From Saururus chinensis (taxonomy: Eukaryota; Streptophyta; Magnoliopsida; Piperales; Saururaceae): DNA of 64,000 nt. The DNA is taken from positions 28,102,756-28,166,755 of the forward strand of contig CP141150.1 of assembly GCA_035235625.1 (NCBI GenBank), in the 5' to 3' direction. Below are positions 46,916-59,759 of the stretch, one piece after another. How positions within the stretch are numbered: position 1 is the stretch's first letter; each line of letters opens with the position of its first letter. Under the pieces are notes generated by a model that had not been told where the DNA came from, did no database searches, and worked only from the letters and a program-made list of their open reading frames with translations. Made by a program: the position numbers and the translations under genes.

Positions 46916-49900
46916 GAGCCCGATTTAGACGGTTCTGGAGGAGGAATAGTGCGCACCCCTCCCTCCGGCTTTTCTCTGTCCCAGCCGCCGCCGGCTGCCG
47001 GTGGGCCGTAGGGCCACCGCCATTGGCTCCGCCCCGGCCGTGCGACGACAGGGGTGCCACCATCCCGGCTCCCACGGCCGCGCCGCCCTCCTCCCCTGTT
47101 TCCCCTAGTCTCTCTTTGCTCTCTCTGTTTGTGCTGTGGCAACACCGGCGGTGGCCGGTGGGCTCCGCCCGGCCTCCACCCAGCCAGCCACGGGATGATG
47201 ATGACAAGCCCGGCCGCCAGCTTGCTCCGCCGGCCTCCCTGAGTTCATTTTCCCCGGTAAGCTCTTTCTCCCTCTCTCACTGTGTTTTGTGTATCGCCGC
47301 CGCCGTGGGCCGCCAAGGGCCGGCCGGATGGCCACGGCTCTGCCATGGGCTGGCCATGGTGGGAGGCCACCCCTCCCGGCCCAAGGGCCTTCGCTCCGCT
47401 GCCCCATCCCCATTTCCGCCTCTGCTCTGTTTTTCGCCGAACGAATTGCGCCCCTCCGTTCTTGGCCTTGTAGCCGCGATGATGGCCGGCAGTGGCCAGT
47501 CGGCCACCGTGGGTTCCACCCCGGCTTGGCGATGACCAGGGACGGCCCCCAACCAGTTGGCTCCACCTCCACCTCTTCCCTTGTGTATTTCTCCTCCGGC
47601 CAGATGCCTCCACCTTCCCTGTTCTGCCGATGCTTGGTTTTGGTGGAACAGAGGCCGGCAGTTGCGAGCCACGGATGATAGACCTCTGTCTGGCTCTGCC
47701 CCGGCCTGATGATGACTGAGCCACCGTCCCAGCTCAAGTTTGCCGACCCTCGCACTATTCCGGTCCGCCTCTCCCTCATCTCCCTGTTTTTGTCGTGTAT
47801 GAGTTCATTGGCTTCCACTGTTAGTTGGACGCCGGATGCCGGACTTGACTCACCAGACCTTTGTTCGGCTTCTCTCCGGCCGGGAAACAATGGCAGATGT
47901 TTCCACCCAGCCCGGTTTAGCCTTCGTCCCATCCGTTCCGCTAGAACGAGATTTGTCGCCCGCCGGTTGATGTGCTCGTCCACAGAAAACCGAGCCTTTG
48001 CTCCTCCCTGTGCTATTTGTCCGGCTTGTCGCCGCTGACTTTAGCTGTCACCTCTAGCCGGAGATAGCTCCTCCTGGCCATTAGGGCCACGACAGAGCCG
48101 GCAAGAGCCATTGGTAACCCCTGCTCGTCGTTGTGCCCCTAGGGTTTTTCACCCGTTTTGGGCCACCGAGCATTGTTGGATGCCGAACACCTGTGGACCT
48201 GGTAGTTTGGCGGGTCTCAGCCTAGAGATGGCTGGCCGCCCTAGTGTGGCACCGCCCCTCTTCTTCGGCATGAGGCAGGTTCCCCCTCTACCGATGATAT
48301 GTGTTTGACCGCGCCATTTAGAGCGCCACCGTTCTACCCTCACCAGATGCCGATTGGCCTCTAATCGGCTTGCCTCGGCACGACAACGGCAAAGGCCGTC
48401 TTTGTTGGTCACCACCCTTGGGCATGGTCCTACTGCCCTTCCGAGTCTTGGGCTGACACCGTCTAGCACTCTCCCCCTCCCTTTGGCGGCGTGTGCAAGT
48501 AGCTACATGTGCAGGTTAGGGTATTGGTGCCGCTTTGGCGCCACCTGACCATCAGATGGCTCCGCCATCATCTGGAGTTGACATCTGAGTCCTCCACCAC
48601 CTCTCCTTCGTCCTTGAGTGTCGCCCCACGCCCTCCGCCCATATGTGGGCCCTTGTAAACACAAAATCGACGCCGTTGGGTGCTGTCCACGGCCGATTTC
48701 GACGTTTTGTGACCGGTTGGGTATTGTTTAACCGCCAATCGAATTTTAGTGAGTACACCCTGTCTTTCGGTCACACCTGCCACTCGTTGGCATGATCTTT
48801 CTCCCGGCCTCCCCAGTGTGCCGCCTTGGATCGCAAATTTTATCGCATTGACTTTGACACCCTTTTTGGCCGTGTGTAGTTCTGGCGTTTCCTAAACCCT
48901 CGGGACAGTAGCTCTCTCAGCTAGGCAATGGTTTTGACCGCCAACTCCGCCACCGACGTTGCCACCAACACCACCACCGTCGTTTGCTCGTCATCAAAGA
49001 TCATGATTACGAGGTAGGGGAGCTTTGAACTCATAATTTCATGATAGCATGCTTGAATGAGTAGTAGCATGCTAGGATTGCATGATGTGCATATAAGCAT
49101 GATTATATGGTATGTTTAGATACATATGACATGCATATGAGCTGTAATTATGATTGATATGTACGTTCTATGGATGTAGAATATGTATGCGCTAGCGATG
49201 GCTAGCAAATCTGTAAGTATGCTACGTATGTGTTTTATGGACATGCTAGTGATGACTAGCCATCGTGAGTTAGTTATGTGCGTGGACTGTGTGAGGGTAG
49301 ATGTATGGGCGATGGACGGTAAAAAGTGGTAAGGTTTTTTGTATGGAGTTGGATGTGGACGGGTAAGCGTGTGATGATGACAAACGTAAGTATGATAGAC
49401 GAAGAATGGAGCGGATTGGATCGGTTTGGTGTGGAGCAAAGTCAGGGGTTGGTTTCTGTAAGTAAGAGAACTTAGGCTTGAAGCCTGATGTGGGGTTTGT
49501 TAGACGGTAAGAGTGTGCATAATTGTACAAGCATAACGTACAAATTATAAAGTGAAAAGTAAGCATAATCAGTGAGGTGTAAGTAAGGGGGTAATGAGGA
49601 TCTGCTTTGAGGAGCTCAGTTTGACGATGTAAGTAAGATGTCTGATCGTAAGGTGGATGTCAGAGGATGTATGATTACGTAAAGATCTGTGTGCGGTGAG
49701 CCATGTTGTGACTTGGATGGGTAAGTGAAGGCTACTGCACCGACGAACTAGGGTTTCGATCGGGCTCAGCTTCGGTTTGATCAGTCAAGGACTGTGAGTC
49801 AGTTTGGCATAATTGTACCGCATAAGATACTTAATTCAAACTTGAATTATGAGAAAACTAATAATAGCGTTGTGAGTTTGAGACCTGAGGGTTCGATAGA

Positions 49901-50107
49901 TTAAGTTCCGTGTTTGAGCTAGCCGATAATGAATTGGCTGAACATTTCTTCTGTCTTTCCATGGTGGTTATTCCTGCGGGATGTTGTCTGTGTGCTATAG
50001 TGCACCAGACGTCTGATGCTCTGTTGAGAGCGATGTATGCTTTGGCTTGGTCTGTGTGCTGTATTAAGCCCAGACGTTTGATGCTCTGTTGAGAGCGCTG
50101 TAAGTTT

Positions 50108-50310
50108 CCGCCCTTCGTGGGCTTTGTATGTTTCTGCCTAGATGACACTGTATGTTCTGCCCAAGAGTGGCATTGTAAGATTACTGCCCTAGAGTGGCAC
50201 TGTATATTTTTCGCCCTTAGTTGGCACTGTATATTTTCCGCCCTTAGTTGGCACTGTATATTTTCCGCCCTTAGTTGGCACTATATGGCCCTTGTTGGCA
50301 CTGTATGGCC
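50108..50310. repeat. 27 bp minisatellite (about 7 units)
   Basis: Units of the form CGCCCTTAGTTGGCACTG followed by TATATTTTC repeat with a 27 bp period, identical over the last two full copies and diverging to the left. A separate ~90 bp direct repeat (containing GATGCTCTGTTGAGAGCG) precedes it at 50005-50100. Confidence 0.85.
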
Positions 50311-51532
50311 CCAGAGAGTGGGTATTTGCGCGCTTAGGTAAGTAGTATCATGGATCTATTCTTAGCTGTTTGATCCTGTGCCCCATGAGCATAGGTGTGC
50401 CTTGCCTCCGGAAAAGTCCATGGCGTCTAGTTGCTCCCCGAAGGTTAAGGTGACGCCCTTGTGGCATTCCCTTCCTTTCCGACGTTGGAGCTTGTTAATT
50501 GTAATGAGCTTCAATTGTCGGTAGTATGTGTACGATAGTGAGAGTATGTTGTATGCTTCAGATTCTGAGTAAGTTGTACGTGTAAGATCCAGAGTAGGTG
50601 TAAGTGTAAGCTCCTAAGGAAGACGTAAGAATACGTTTATGTGTAGGTTGTGTGAGTATGAGTATGAGTACGATTGTAAGATGATGATTCTGAGTAAGAA
50701 TGTAAGTGTAAGTTTCTGAGTAAGACCGTAAGTGTACGATTCTGAACACGATTATAAGTATATGATTCTAATAAGGACTGTAAGTGTAAGATTGTACGAA
50801 TAAGGTCGTACAAGTATATGTAAGGATTTGAGTATGTGTACGATGGTACAAGAAAGTTGTAAGACCCTGATTAAGGGTGTTTGTGTAAGTTTGCTTTCAT
50901 TGGTGTGCTATGAATTATTAATTGCAGATGTACTTGATTATATTATGTTGACTGCTTCATGTTTTGGTTGCATGAACACATGTATTTATGAACTTATTGA
51001 GTTCACCATTTTTGGGATTTCCCCTACTGGGTATTTTCTTACTGAGTATGAAAATACTCACCCTACTATTTTTAGCCCTATGGTTCAGGAGGCTTTTGTA
51101 GGTATGTGTTGGTGAGCTCCTGGAGATGGATGCTCGTTTTTGCAGTGGATTGTTTCCCCTTCGACTCAGGTATATTTGACTCAATGAGAGTATTTTTGGT
51201 GTCACGATCTGATGTATTGGGTGAGATGAGATTTAAGTGTTTATATCTTCTGGACTTTTGATTTGGATCAAATAGTGGACTGTTTATGAGACTTGTACTC
51301 GGGGACGCCTGGGAGTTATTTGTATTTAAAAATCCATGATCATGGTAATTTAGTCGTACGTATGTTTTCGAGTAGCGCATGAGGATATTTGATTTGGCGG
51401 TACGATGTTTTAAATTATAAACTGTTTATACATGTTTTGATTTCGTCATTTTTACTCCGATTCATCGTATAAAAAAAAAATTTCTGCAAGTTTTAAGAAA
51501 ATTGTATGAAAAATCTCGGGTGTTACAACTAG

Positions 51533-52023
51533 TCATTGTCCTGATTGAGCTTTAAAAATGAAAAGAAACACAATTCAAATTTTGATATGCAGCGGTTGAT
51601 TGCTTCAAGTATTTTCCGTATCTATCCACGACTGTGTACTCTCTTGTTCTACACTTTGATTACCATCATTGTATAGATCTTTGTAATTCTTTAAATATCT
51701 GGTCTCGAGAAGCCATTAGTTAATTGAGAGTTTAATATTCAACTAAACGACGATAGTGGATCACTATATTGCCCTTAGTCCGATTATTTTAGAAAGATAA
51801 AGACTATGAGTTCTAGCCTCTATGCACAGGAATTTAACTAAGCAACGAAAATGAACTATCTACGTATAAACTATCAACCTACAATGTATTTAACCAATCC
51901 AAGCATACAATCCACACATAAAGACATATAGATTTAATGTGAAAAACCTAAATTGGGTGAAAAACCACAGTAGCCTCACAAAGCTAAATCAATGCACTAG
52001 TAAGATAGAGCTTATAAGACACA
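51533..52023. other. Spacer between two LTR units
   Basis: AT-rich and unremarkable; no gene seen. Confidence 0.5.
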
Positions 52024-54780
52024 AGAACTGTCACGACCGGGGTTTTTTAAATAACATTTTCGAAGTAAATGCAGCAGAAAATTTGAGTAATAATTTTTTT
52101 TTCTTCAAGTCAAGTCATACAAACCATCGACTAAAATAAAACCAATCTGTGACTGCTGTTTTTCAACATATTGGTAATATTAAACCATGAATAATCATAA
52201 TAGTCGATAGAATTCATTAAATAAAGAGCCAGGTCTCATCCATGTGCAAAATCTGAAAACTAATAGAGAATAACAAATAAAGTATGTAATGGCAACTCTC
52301 GTGCCTTATTACAATCTACTGAAATAAAGCAAATCCTACTATGAAGCAGTGAGTTCCCGCTCCACGAATCCAGCTACTCTGCTACTCCTCCTCTGAGGTA
52401 CCTGCATCATGAAGATGCATGAGTATACCCACTTATACTCAATAGGATCAAACAAGTTTATAAAACCCATCAAGGGACTAAGCTTAGGTTTTTAATTATT
52501 ATTCATAAGCCACTGAAATTTTATTCTAATGTTATCTAGCTCTGTTATAACCAAGCCCTTAACTCATTCTCACAGTGTTAAAAGTCTCAATATCAAAGAC
52601 TAAGCCACCAAAGTAATTAAAACTGATGCAGAAGTTAATCTCTGCAACAACTCTTAATACCAGACTCCAACCTTGGAGTAGACTGCTTACTAGCAGCTTG
52701 ACCCAAACCCCCAGGGCTCTCAATAGCCTGCCACGAGTATGGAGGAATGAATCCCAACTGTGCTCATGGACACAGATTGGCAAGAAACATAAGCCTTCCA
52801 TGATGTTCATGTGACTCCGCTTTTCGTATGCACTATATGGTCCTGGGAAGACCTGCGGGAGACCCGCGGTAAAGACCCTTTGGTCAATACCTAAACCGTC
52901 GTGGCGATGGAGAAGCATATTGCAATCTCCACCATTCCCCAACTGTGGGAAAAATAATTCTGAGACTTTTCAAATAAAATTCTAAGGAACCTAAGACTCT
53001 ATGGCACAAGGTTCCGCATAAAACAAGCACACTCTAAAATAATTTATTTCGGTCACACGTTCGCTCAAATGAACGAATACGTTCTCACACCATTCATTAA
53101 CCCATAATCACCCCTGAAGGTAAATTAGTATGTTTAAAATATTAATGAAGGTACTATTAGTCAATTAAAACCCCTCATGTCCCATTGTAAGGTTTAACTA
53201 ATTATTTATTATTTTTCACCATTTATAAATATATATTTGTAGATGTATTTTAACAAAATACAAGAAATTAAGGTAGTTTGGCATGAACCAACCCAATTCC
53301 CTTTGAACCGCGCCGGCTCAGGGGTAAATAATAGATGGGTCGGCCGAATTGCACCCCGACCCATCGTCTTCCTCACAACGTTCCTGCCGAATCAAACAAT
53401 AGGCAGACCAGAGCAGAGGAAAATCCGGTCGGCGCTCTTCCGCCGGACTTTCCGCCCTGGTCTTGCCGAAAAAATCTGCCTTGACCCTCTAGCCCTTCTG
53501 GGCGATTCTTACGGCACCAACCCAAATCTCCAGGTTTTTAACCATCTCACCCCCATCCCATGCACTCAGAGGAGAAGGCGGCGGCTGGTGAACAACCGCC
53601 GATCCAGCGGACTGCTCCTGCCGGGAAAATCCGCCGCCCACCCCTCAGCACTTTTGGGTAAATTTTTATGACACCCAGCGCCACCTCCGACCTCTCTATC
53701 CCATTCCCTTCCACACGCAGGGAGGAGAAGATGCCCCAGCGGTGAGTAGTCTCTCGTCCGATAGCCAGAATTATTCCTTCTTCCACACTCCTTACATCAC
53801 CATAGAACCACAAAGGCATTTAATCCTTCAGACTCTGCCAGCTGACCCCATCTGTAAGCACCAGCGAGTGAAATAGGTGAAACAGAGACTCTTCAGCCAG
53901 TGAGTCTAAGCAACAAGACCTCCTCCGTTAACCCCAACCCTGGTTCGCCAATCTCTTCACAATCTTTGCCGTTGCAACAAGTTTGAAAAAGAACGGGCAG
54001 CAGGGATTTCTTTTAGTCTCCCTACTGCCATGAATAAGGCAAACCGACCCAGGGGAAACCAAGGGCGACTCCATCACCCCTCGGCCACCCCAGAGAGTAT
54101 CCGTTGGCTATCGGCCCGGATCAATGAACTACTCACACTCCGTTGAAACAAGGGGTAAGCATGGATTTACTAGCCTGCAGAGAAGTTTTTCCCCGGCATC
54201 CAGCAGTGCCCTGATTACTCACCCAGGCTTTGCTGGGACAGAAAAATATTTCCAAAGCATTGGCCGAGCCATGCTCGCACTCTCTTCTCTATTAAAATTT
54301 TGTTGAAAGAAGTAACGATCATGCATTCATATTCAAGCAAATTCCCATGTTTAAAGATTATAAATAAGAATCCTACCTCTTCCCAGTGGTGTCTTCGTGT
54401 ACGCTCCTCCTCCTCGCCTCCTTTTCGGCGATGAACCCTCCTTTTTGGCCACCGGAACCTCCAAGCCCTCAGCCTTAATGTCTTTCTCACAGCTTATGAA
54501 GAAGGAGATGGAGGCTAGGGTTTGTTTAAGGTGGGTTTAAATAAGAGAAGGAGGGGAGAAGCCTTGTTCTATATGGAGAAGGTAGTGGTACGTGATGACA
54601 ATTACCCCTACGCCAAGTCACCCCTAAGTGGTCCCCACTAGGTGACCTTACCCAATTTAAGCTCTTAATAAATAAATAACCCTAACTATGCTAATTCTTC
54701 ATCAATTAATTCTAAAAAAAAATAGAAAAAAAACCAACAATTCAAAAAATTACCTTGAAAATCCCGGATGCTACAAGAAC
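52024..54780. mobile_element. Long solo LTR (2.75 kb) with AGAAC target duplication
   Basis: The unit 52029-54775 begins TGTCACGACC and ends GGATGCTACA, with AGAAC at 52024-52028 and 54776-54780. It shares the block around CGGTAAAGACCC and CGTGGCGATG (52650-52950) with the solo LTR at 2607 and has the same GC-rich segment (53290-54060), so both belong to one family. There is no coding region or internal sequence. Confidence 0.85.
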
Positions 54781-55143
54781 AACCAACCAACCTCTAAACT
54801 TGACACAATCAAAAACACGTTTTCTTTATTCAATCTTCTTCATTATTGGCCTTCAATTCTTCCTCCTTTAAATCTGTGAAGCTTTCTCTCTTCGTGTTTT
54901 GTTCTTCTTCTTCTAGCCCCTCAATCAACGACTCCTTTAATTGTTAATCTACCTTTGAGATCCTTCAACTCCCTTAAACAATTTACTGTGTCTCCTCTTT
55001 TGTTTGTTGTGTGAGAATCTTCTCTTTTAGTTGTGCACCTTTATGAATCCACCATGAACAATTACTTGAACCTTTTTGGTGAACTCGTAAGGAAAATAAT
55101 GATGAAGGACATCTCCTTTCTTCTCCAATATTTTCAAGGTTTT
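54781..55143. other. Short spacer
   Basis: No gene or element boundary other than the LTR start at 55144. Confidence 0.5.
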
Positions 55144-56781
55144 TGTAACGACCCTGATTTTCGGATGTGATTTTATGATTTTCATAATGCATATATTTGA
55201 GTTTTTATCGAGTTGCAGTTAATTAAATATTTTTACTTGATGAGTTTTAATAACTTTGTATTAGAACGCTAAAAGATGAGCATAATAGGCCTTGAACCAC
55301 TTAAATCGGACATCGGGGCCGAAAGTTATGGCTTCAAGAAATGTGCCACATGGGTGGGACCCACTTGAAAAGTACAAGAAAAACTCTCTTGTGGTATATA
55401 GTTTTGTAGGGTTCTTCAATACAAGCCCAACGACACTAAGAACGCGTAAATCGGAGTTCGAGAGAGAAAGTTATACGCGTTTAAAGTTTTTTAAAATTTT
55501 AAAAATAAATAAATAAAAAAATATTTATTATGTCATGCTGATGTCAGCAGGGAGCTGATGCCAGCCGTGATGTGTGGCCAAACAACACACTTCGCTCGTC
55601 TGACGCTTGTGATGTGCATCGTCCGACCCCGCGCAACCCCACGGCGCTGGGGCACTAGGGCCCGGTGGCGCGAGTGACGCGAACGTCACGCGCGCCATGC
55701 ATCGCGCATGGGCCCCCACGCATGTGGCTATTTATATGCCCACGGGCATTTCAGTTTCACCCGTTTTTCCAGTTTTTCTTCTCTCCTACGTTCTTAAAAC
55801 TTCTTTCCCTTTGTTCTAAGCCGTTTTGAGTTCGATTTAAGCCGTTCAAGAGGCATTCTTACCTAAATCGAGCGTGCTAGACGTTGTGGCAGGGTTATTT
55901 TTCTATTTTGAGACCTCTAAGGCTCAGAAACATGACATCCAAGTTCGGGGTGTCCGACGCATCATTTTTGTTCTCTCACGAAAAGCGAGGTAGGGGGTTT
56001 TAAACTCTAAATACATGCTTAGGGTAGAATTTATGGTTGATTTGGCTTGGTTACATTTATGAGGCTTATTTTGGATAAATATATTATGTAGTGAACTAAT
56101 TTGGCGTGTGATATGTAGTGATTTGGTTACATTTACTTATCTGATTTGATTTCGTACGAGCCTCTTAGTGTTTTGGTTATGTGCAGTGATGTGATTTGAT
56201 TTCGTACGAGCCTCTTAATGTTTTGGTTATGTGCAGTGATGTGATTTGATTTCATATGAGCCACTTAGTGTTGTGATTATGTGCAGTGATGTGATTTGAT
56301 TTCATACGTTCCACTTAGTGTTTTGGTTACATACAATGAAGTGAATTGATCTTTGTGTGTACCCCTTAGTGTTTGGTTACGTACATTGATTTGGATGCTT
56401 GCCAAGAAAAATAATCGGTAAGTGGCGCGCACAGGGTGGAGTATCATGAGAAAATTCCTTCCCTAAGTAGCCCTCATTGCCCCATGAGTACCGAGGGTAG
56501 GCTGTTGGGTATCACGGCTTGTGATGTGATTTGGATTTTAGTTATGGATGTGATTTGATCCGGATTTGAAATTGAGGCTGTGTTGTGACGTGGATTTGAG
56601 ATCGAGGATTTGATTTGATTCAGGATTTGAGCTTGTGGGTCTGATGTGGACTTTAGCTTATGAATTTAACGTGGTTCAGGATTTGAACGTGTGGATTTGA
56701 TTTGGAAGTAAGCTTGTGGATTTGAAGTGATTTGGAATTGGATTTGATTTGCTTTTGAACTAAATAAATTGATTTTTCAGG
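55144..56781 (+). mobile_element. 5' part of another long LTR, interrupted at 56781
   Basis: It begins TGTAACGACCCTGATTTTCG, the typical start of the long-LTR group, includes a GC-rich stretch (55550-55740) and then a 50 bp minisatellite. It is cut by the Athila/Tat-like element whose LTR begins at 56782, so its other end must lie right of the window. Confidence 0.7.
56111..56395. repeat. 50 bp minisatellite in the long LTR (about 5 units)
   Basis: Units start at 56161, 56211, 56261, 56311 and about 56361, each with TCTTAGTGTTTTGGTTATGT, GCAGTGATGTGATTTGATTT and a variable CGTACGAG-like end. The following 56500-56770 is rich in degenerate GATTTG repeats. Confidence 0.85.
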
Positions 56782-57953
56782 TGATTTCTGATCGTTTATA
56801 ATTAAACCCTTTGCAAGTGTACAAGGTAATTGTACTAGGATGAGTATTTAAGGGTTGTCGAACCTCAGGGACGGGTGAATTATAACTAAATCTAAATAGG
56901 AATTTACTGATTGAAAACTAAAAAGAATATAAACTTAAATTAAGTAAAGGAAAAGAATCAACTAGTTTAAAAAAGAGATATTAATGTGATGGAATTTACT
57001 TAGGAAATCGAATCCACTATAGAACCATAATAATTCCTTAACTTTTAATCTAAATCTAGTGTGAATATGAACAAGTATTCTCAGCTACAAGCTAGAATTA
57101 CTTCAGAAAGAATCATTAATTAATTTCCATGGCATGAACTATCTTTGACAATAGCACGAATCATCTACACTAAATAGCTATAGGCATGACCCGTCTAATC
57201 TTAGTATAACTCATCCAAGTCCTTAATTATCTGAACATTAAAACTATTGTATGACCATCTCATCTAAATCACAGAAATTAGAATTGATGCAAATATCAAA
57301 ACCACATCAATCTATCATCTACAAGACAATAAATCAACATAGAATTGAATAAACATGAAAAGCTCTTCCATTAAAAAGGAAATCTTTATCATACAATTGT
57401 CATGATTCACAACTGAGATCTAAATTAAAAAGAAAAGAAACTGAAACTTATATATAGCTTCATCAACTCCTAAGTAAAAGAAAAGTCTAGCCTTCCATGG
57501 TAGAAGAAAGCACTTTAATCTTCATAGAAAGCTTTGGGTTTTTCTCCATCTTCTTCTTCCTTCTTCTCTTCAAAAAATCTACTTGTTAACTCCCAATTTC
57601 GAGCCAATTATGTCTTTATATAGGCATTAGATCCGTAAGAAAGAGTCCAATATGAAAAAAACTCAAAATTGATTGAAATAAGGAAACTGCGCGTTATGCC
57701 GTTCGATCGCCCTACATGCCCGTTCGAACGCTTGAACTGAAATTGCTTCAAAAACACGTTATCCTGATCGATCGGTTAGTGAGTATCGCCAATGAAGAAT
57801 CTACAAAATAAGGCAATTTAATTCAAATCATTATGCAAGCTTTTTCTAACCTAATTAAATTTAATATCTAATAATTTAACCTATATTAATACTTAAATGA
57901 GACTAGACAGTAGAATAATTAAGGGAAAAATAACGCATAAATTATACTTATCA
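56782..57953 (-). repeat. 3' LTR of the Athila/Tat-like element (1,172 bp)
   Basis: On the minus strand it starts TGATAAGTATAATTTATGC immediately after the G-rich polypurine tract and ends GATCAGAAATCA, giving TG...CA ends. The left target duplication would be TCAGG (56777-56781); its partner is outside the window. Confidence 0.8.
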
Positions 57954-57990
57954 AATACCCCCAAACCTATATTTTGCTAGTCCTCAAGCA
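57954..57990 (-). promoter_or_regulatory. Polypurine tract next to the 3' LTR
   Basis: The minus strand reads TTGAGGACTAGCAAAATATA, then GGTTTGGGGGTATT, directly before the LTR. It is the plus-strand priming site typical of this retrotransposon group. Confidence 0.75.
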
Positions 57991-59351
57991 AAACAAAAAC
58001 AAAACAAAAGAAAACAACTAATCTAGAAAAATAAAATAAATAAAATCCACTTTCGTAGGGAATCACGATTGCATTTAGCGTATGCAACAAGCCTTTAAAC
58101 CCCTAGGTGTCCCTAGTTGGACGAGTTGTGTCTCGTGAGGGTTTGCAGCAATAATACCCACAAACATCTAAACCTAAAAAAATAAATAAAACAAAACAAA
58201 AAAACAAAAATTCTAAAAACAATCTTCTCTTAAAAACACAACTATTTTTTTAAAAAAACCAACCACAAATACTTGACACAAGTAAATAATTTCGATCTGA
58301 TCACTTTCAAGTAAGGAATCATCCATTCTATAACCTCATCTTAGAAATAATTGTGCAACTACATATATACATTTCAAAAACATAAAGTGTAGAAACTTTA
58401 TAGTCATACAATTTCACTCTCTATTAACAAGCATATCTCATGTGACCCATTAACCAAGCTTATTAAAGTTCACTAACTCAAAAATATAACAATGACAATC
58501 TTTCATCTTGAACATCTCATAATAAACCATCATGTAATAGCCTTCAAATTTTAATTAAATTCAGGGAATAAGAACATAATATATCTCAAAATATGACTTG
58601 TGCAATACTTAGTTCTATTAAGCTTTCTAAATAGTCCATGTAACAAGCGTTAGGCCAGTGTCCCTAATCCAGTTGGCTCAAGGCACTAGGTGTTGAAACA
58701 CCCCTCAGACTTAATAACTCAAACTATAAAGGCTACAGAACGAAGTAAGTCATAAAAGAATTTATCTCAACTTTTCACCTTTTGACGCGATCCCTTATAC
58801 TTGTCTAGGCACAAGGTCCGGTTACTCAGTGAAAAAGAGAAACAAACCTTCACTTTTTTTTTCATCATCATTTTCTCAATCAATCTAACTTTTTTTTTTC
58901 ATTCATTTTTTTTTTCATCTCACACTTATCCCAATTTTTTCAAATAATAGCCAAGCATAAAGATCTATCATAAAACATTAAAAATTACTCAATTGTCAAG
59001 TTTTCAAAAATATGCTTAGTTAAAGATATCCCACTAAGATTACAAGTAATAAATCATAAAATTATATTCCTACAAGTTTCAAGTGTGTGAAATGTGAGTT
59101 AAAAATATAAGCACAATTATCCAAGATAAAGAAAATAAAATAGAAATTACTCACTTAATCATTTTCATCACTTAATTAGTTACTTGAACTTTCTTCATGA
59201 AATTGATCTCTTTAAAAACAGACATACGCTTTTAAAAGAAAATAAACAATAAAACCACATAAAAAAATAAAAATAAAAATAAAAACAAAAGAAAATCGAA
59301 AAAAAAAACTCCAAAACATCCTAAAAGAAAAATAAGGAAGAAAAATATCTT

Positions 59352-59395
59352 TCTACACCCCCAAACCTAAACTGAACATTGTCCTCAATGTAAAA
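59352..59395 (-). repeat. Second polypurine-like motif
   Basis: The minus strand reads ATTGAGGACAATGTTCAG, then TTTAGGTTTGGGGGTGT, a diverged copy of the motif at 57954, placed just downstream of the accessory ORF and 1.4 kb from the LTR. Confidence 0.75.
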
Positions 59396-59759
59396 GAATG
59401 TATATATTACAATAACAAGAATAAGTAAGAGAGGGAAAGAAAGATATCACCAGAATGCAGAACTAATCCACTAATCTGAAAATGAAGTACATAGGATTGA
59501 GAAAACATGAGAAACATACATATAAAGAGCAATTTCCCAAACCTAAAATACCAAGCTCCCAGAAAAGAGATAACAAAATAAAAATAAAAATAAAAATAAA
59601 AAGCAAAGAAAAGAAAAAATAAGAAAAGAGATAAGTAGCCCCTGAATAGCTAAATATGAAAATCATCTGCATCAGTAGAATGCTAGTCACTATCATCCGC
59701 ATCGGCCGGAGCTGATTGGCTACGAATCAAATCAGCCATCCCTGGATCAGTCCCCTCAT

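Larger units (their letters stand above)
46415..51532 (+). mobile_element. Composite long LTR (5.1 kb) with ACTAG target duplication
   Basis: The whole unit 46420-51527 begins TGTAATGCCC, ends GGGTGTTACA and is flanked by ACTAG at 46415-46419 and 51528-51532. It consists of a 268 bp internally deleted LTR (46420-46687, ending GGGCGTTACA) directly followed by a nearly full LTR (46688-51527) that lacks only the first ~10 bases. The 5' half (46900-48980) is GC-rich and open in several frames on both strands. The 3' part is AT/GT-rich with minisatellites. No retroviral-type gene, primer-binding site or polypurine tract is present, so the unit is a recombination product of two LTRs rather than an active element. 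Confidence 0.85.

Noticed and set aside
46867-47983. Long overlapping ORFs on both strands (up to 292 codons)
   Set aside because: They are a by-product of high G+C in the LTR body: several frames are open at once, composition is low-complexity Arg/Pro/Gly and no family is recognised.
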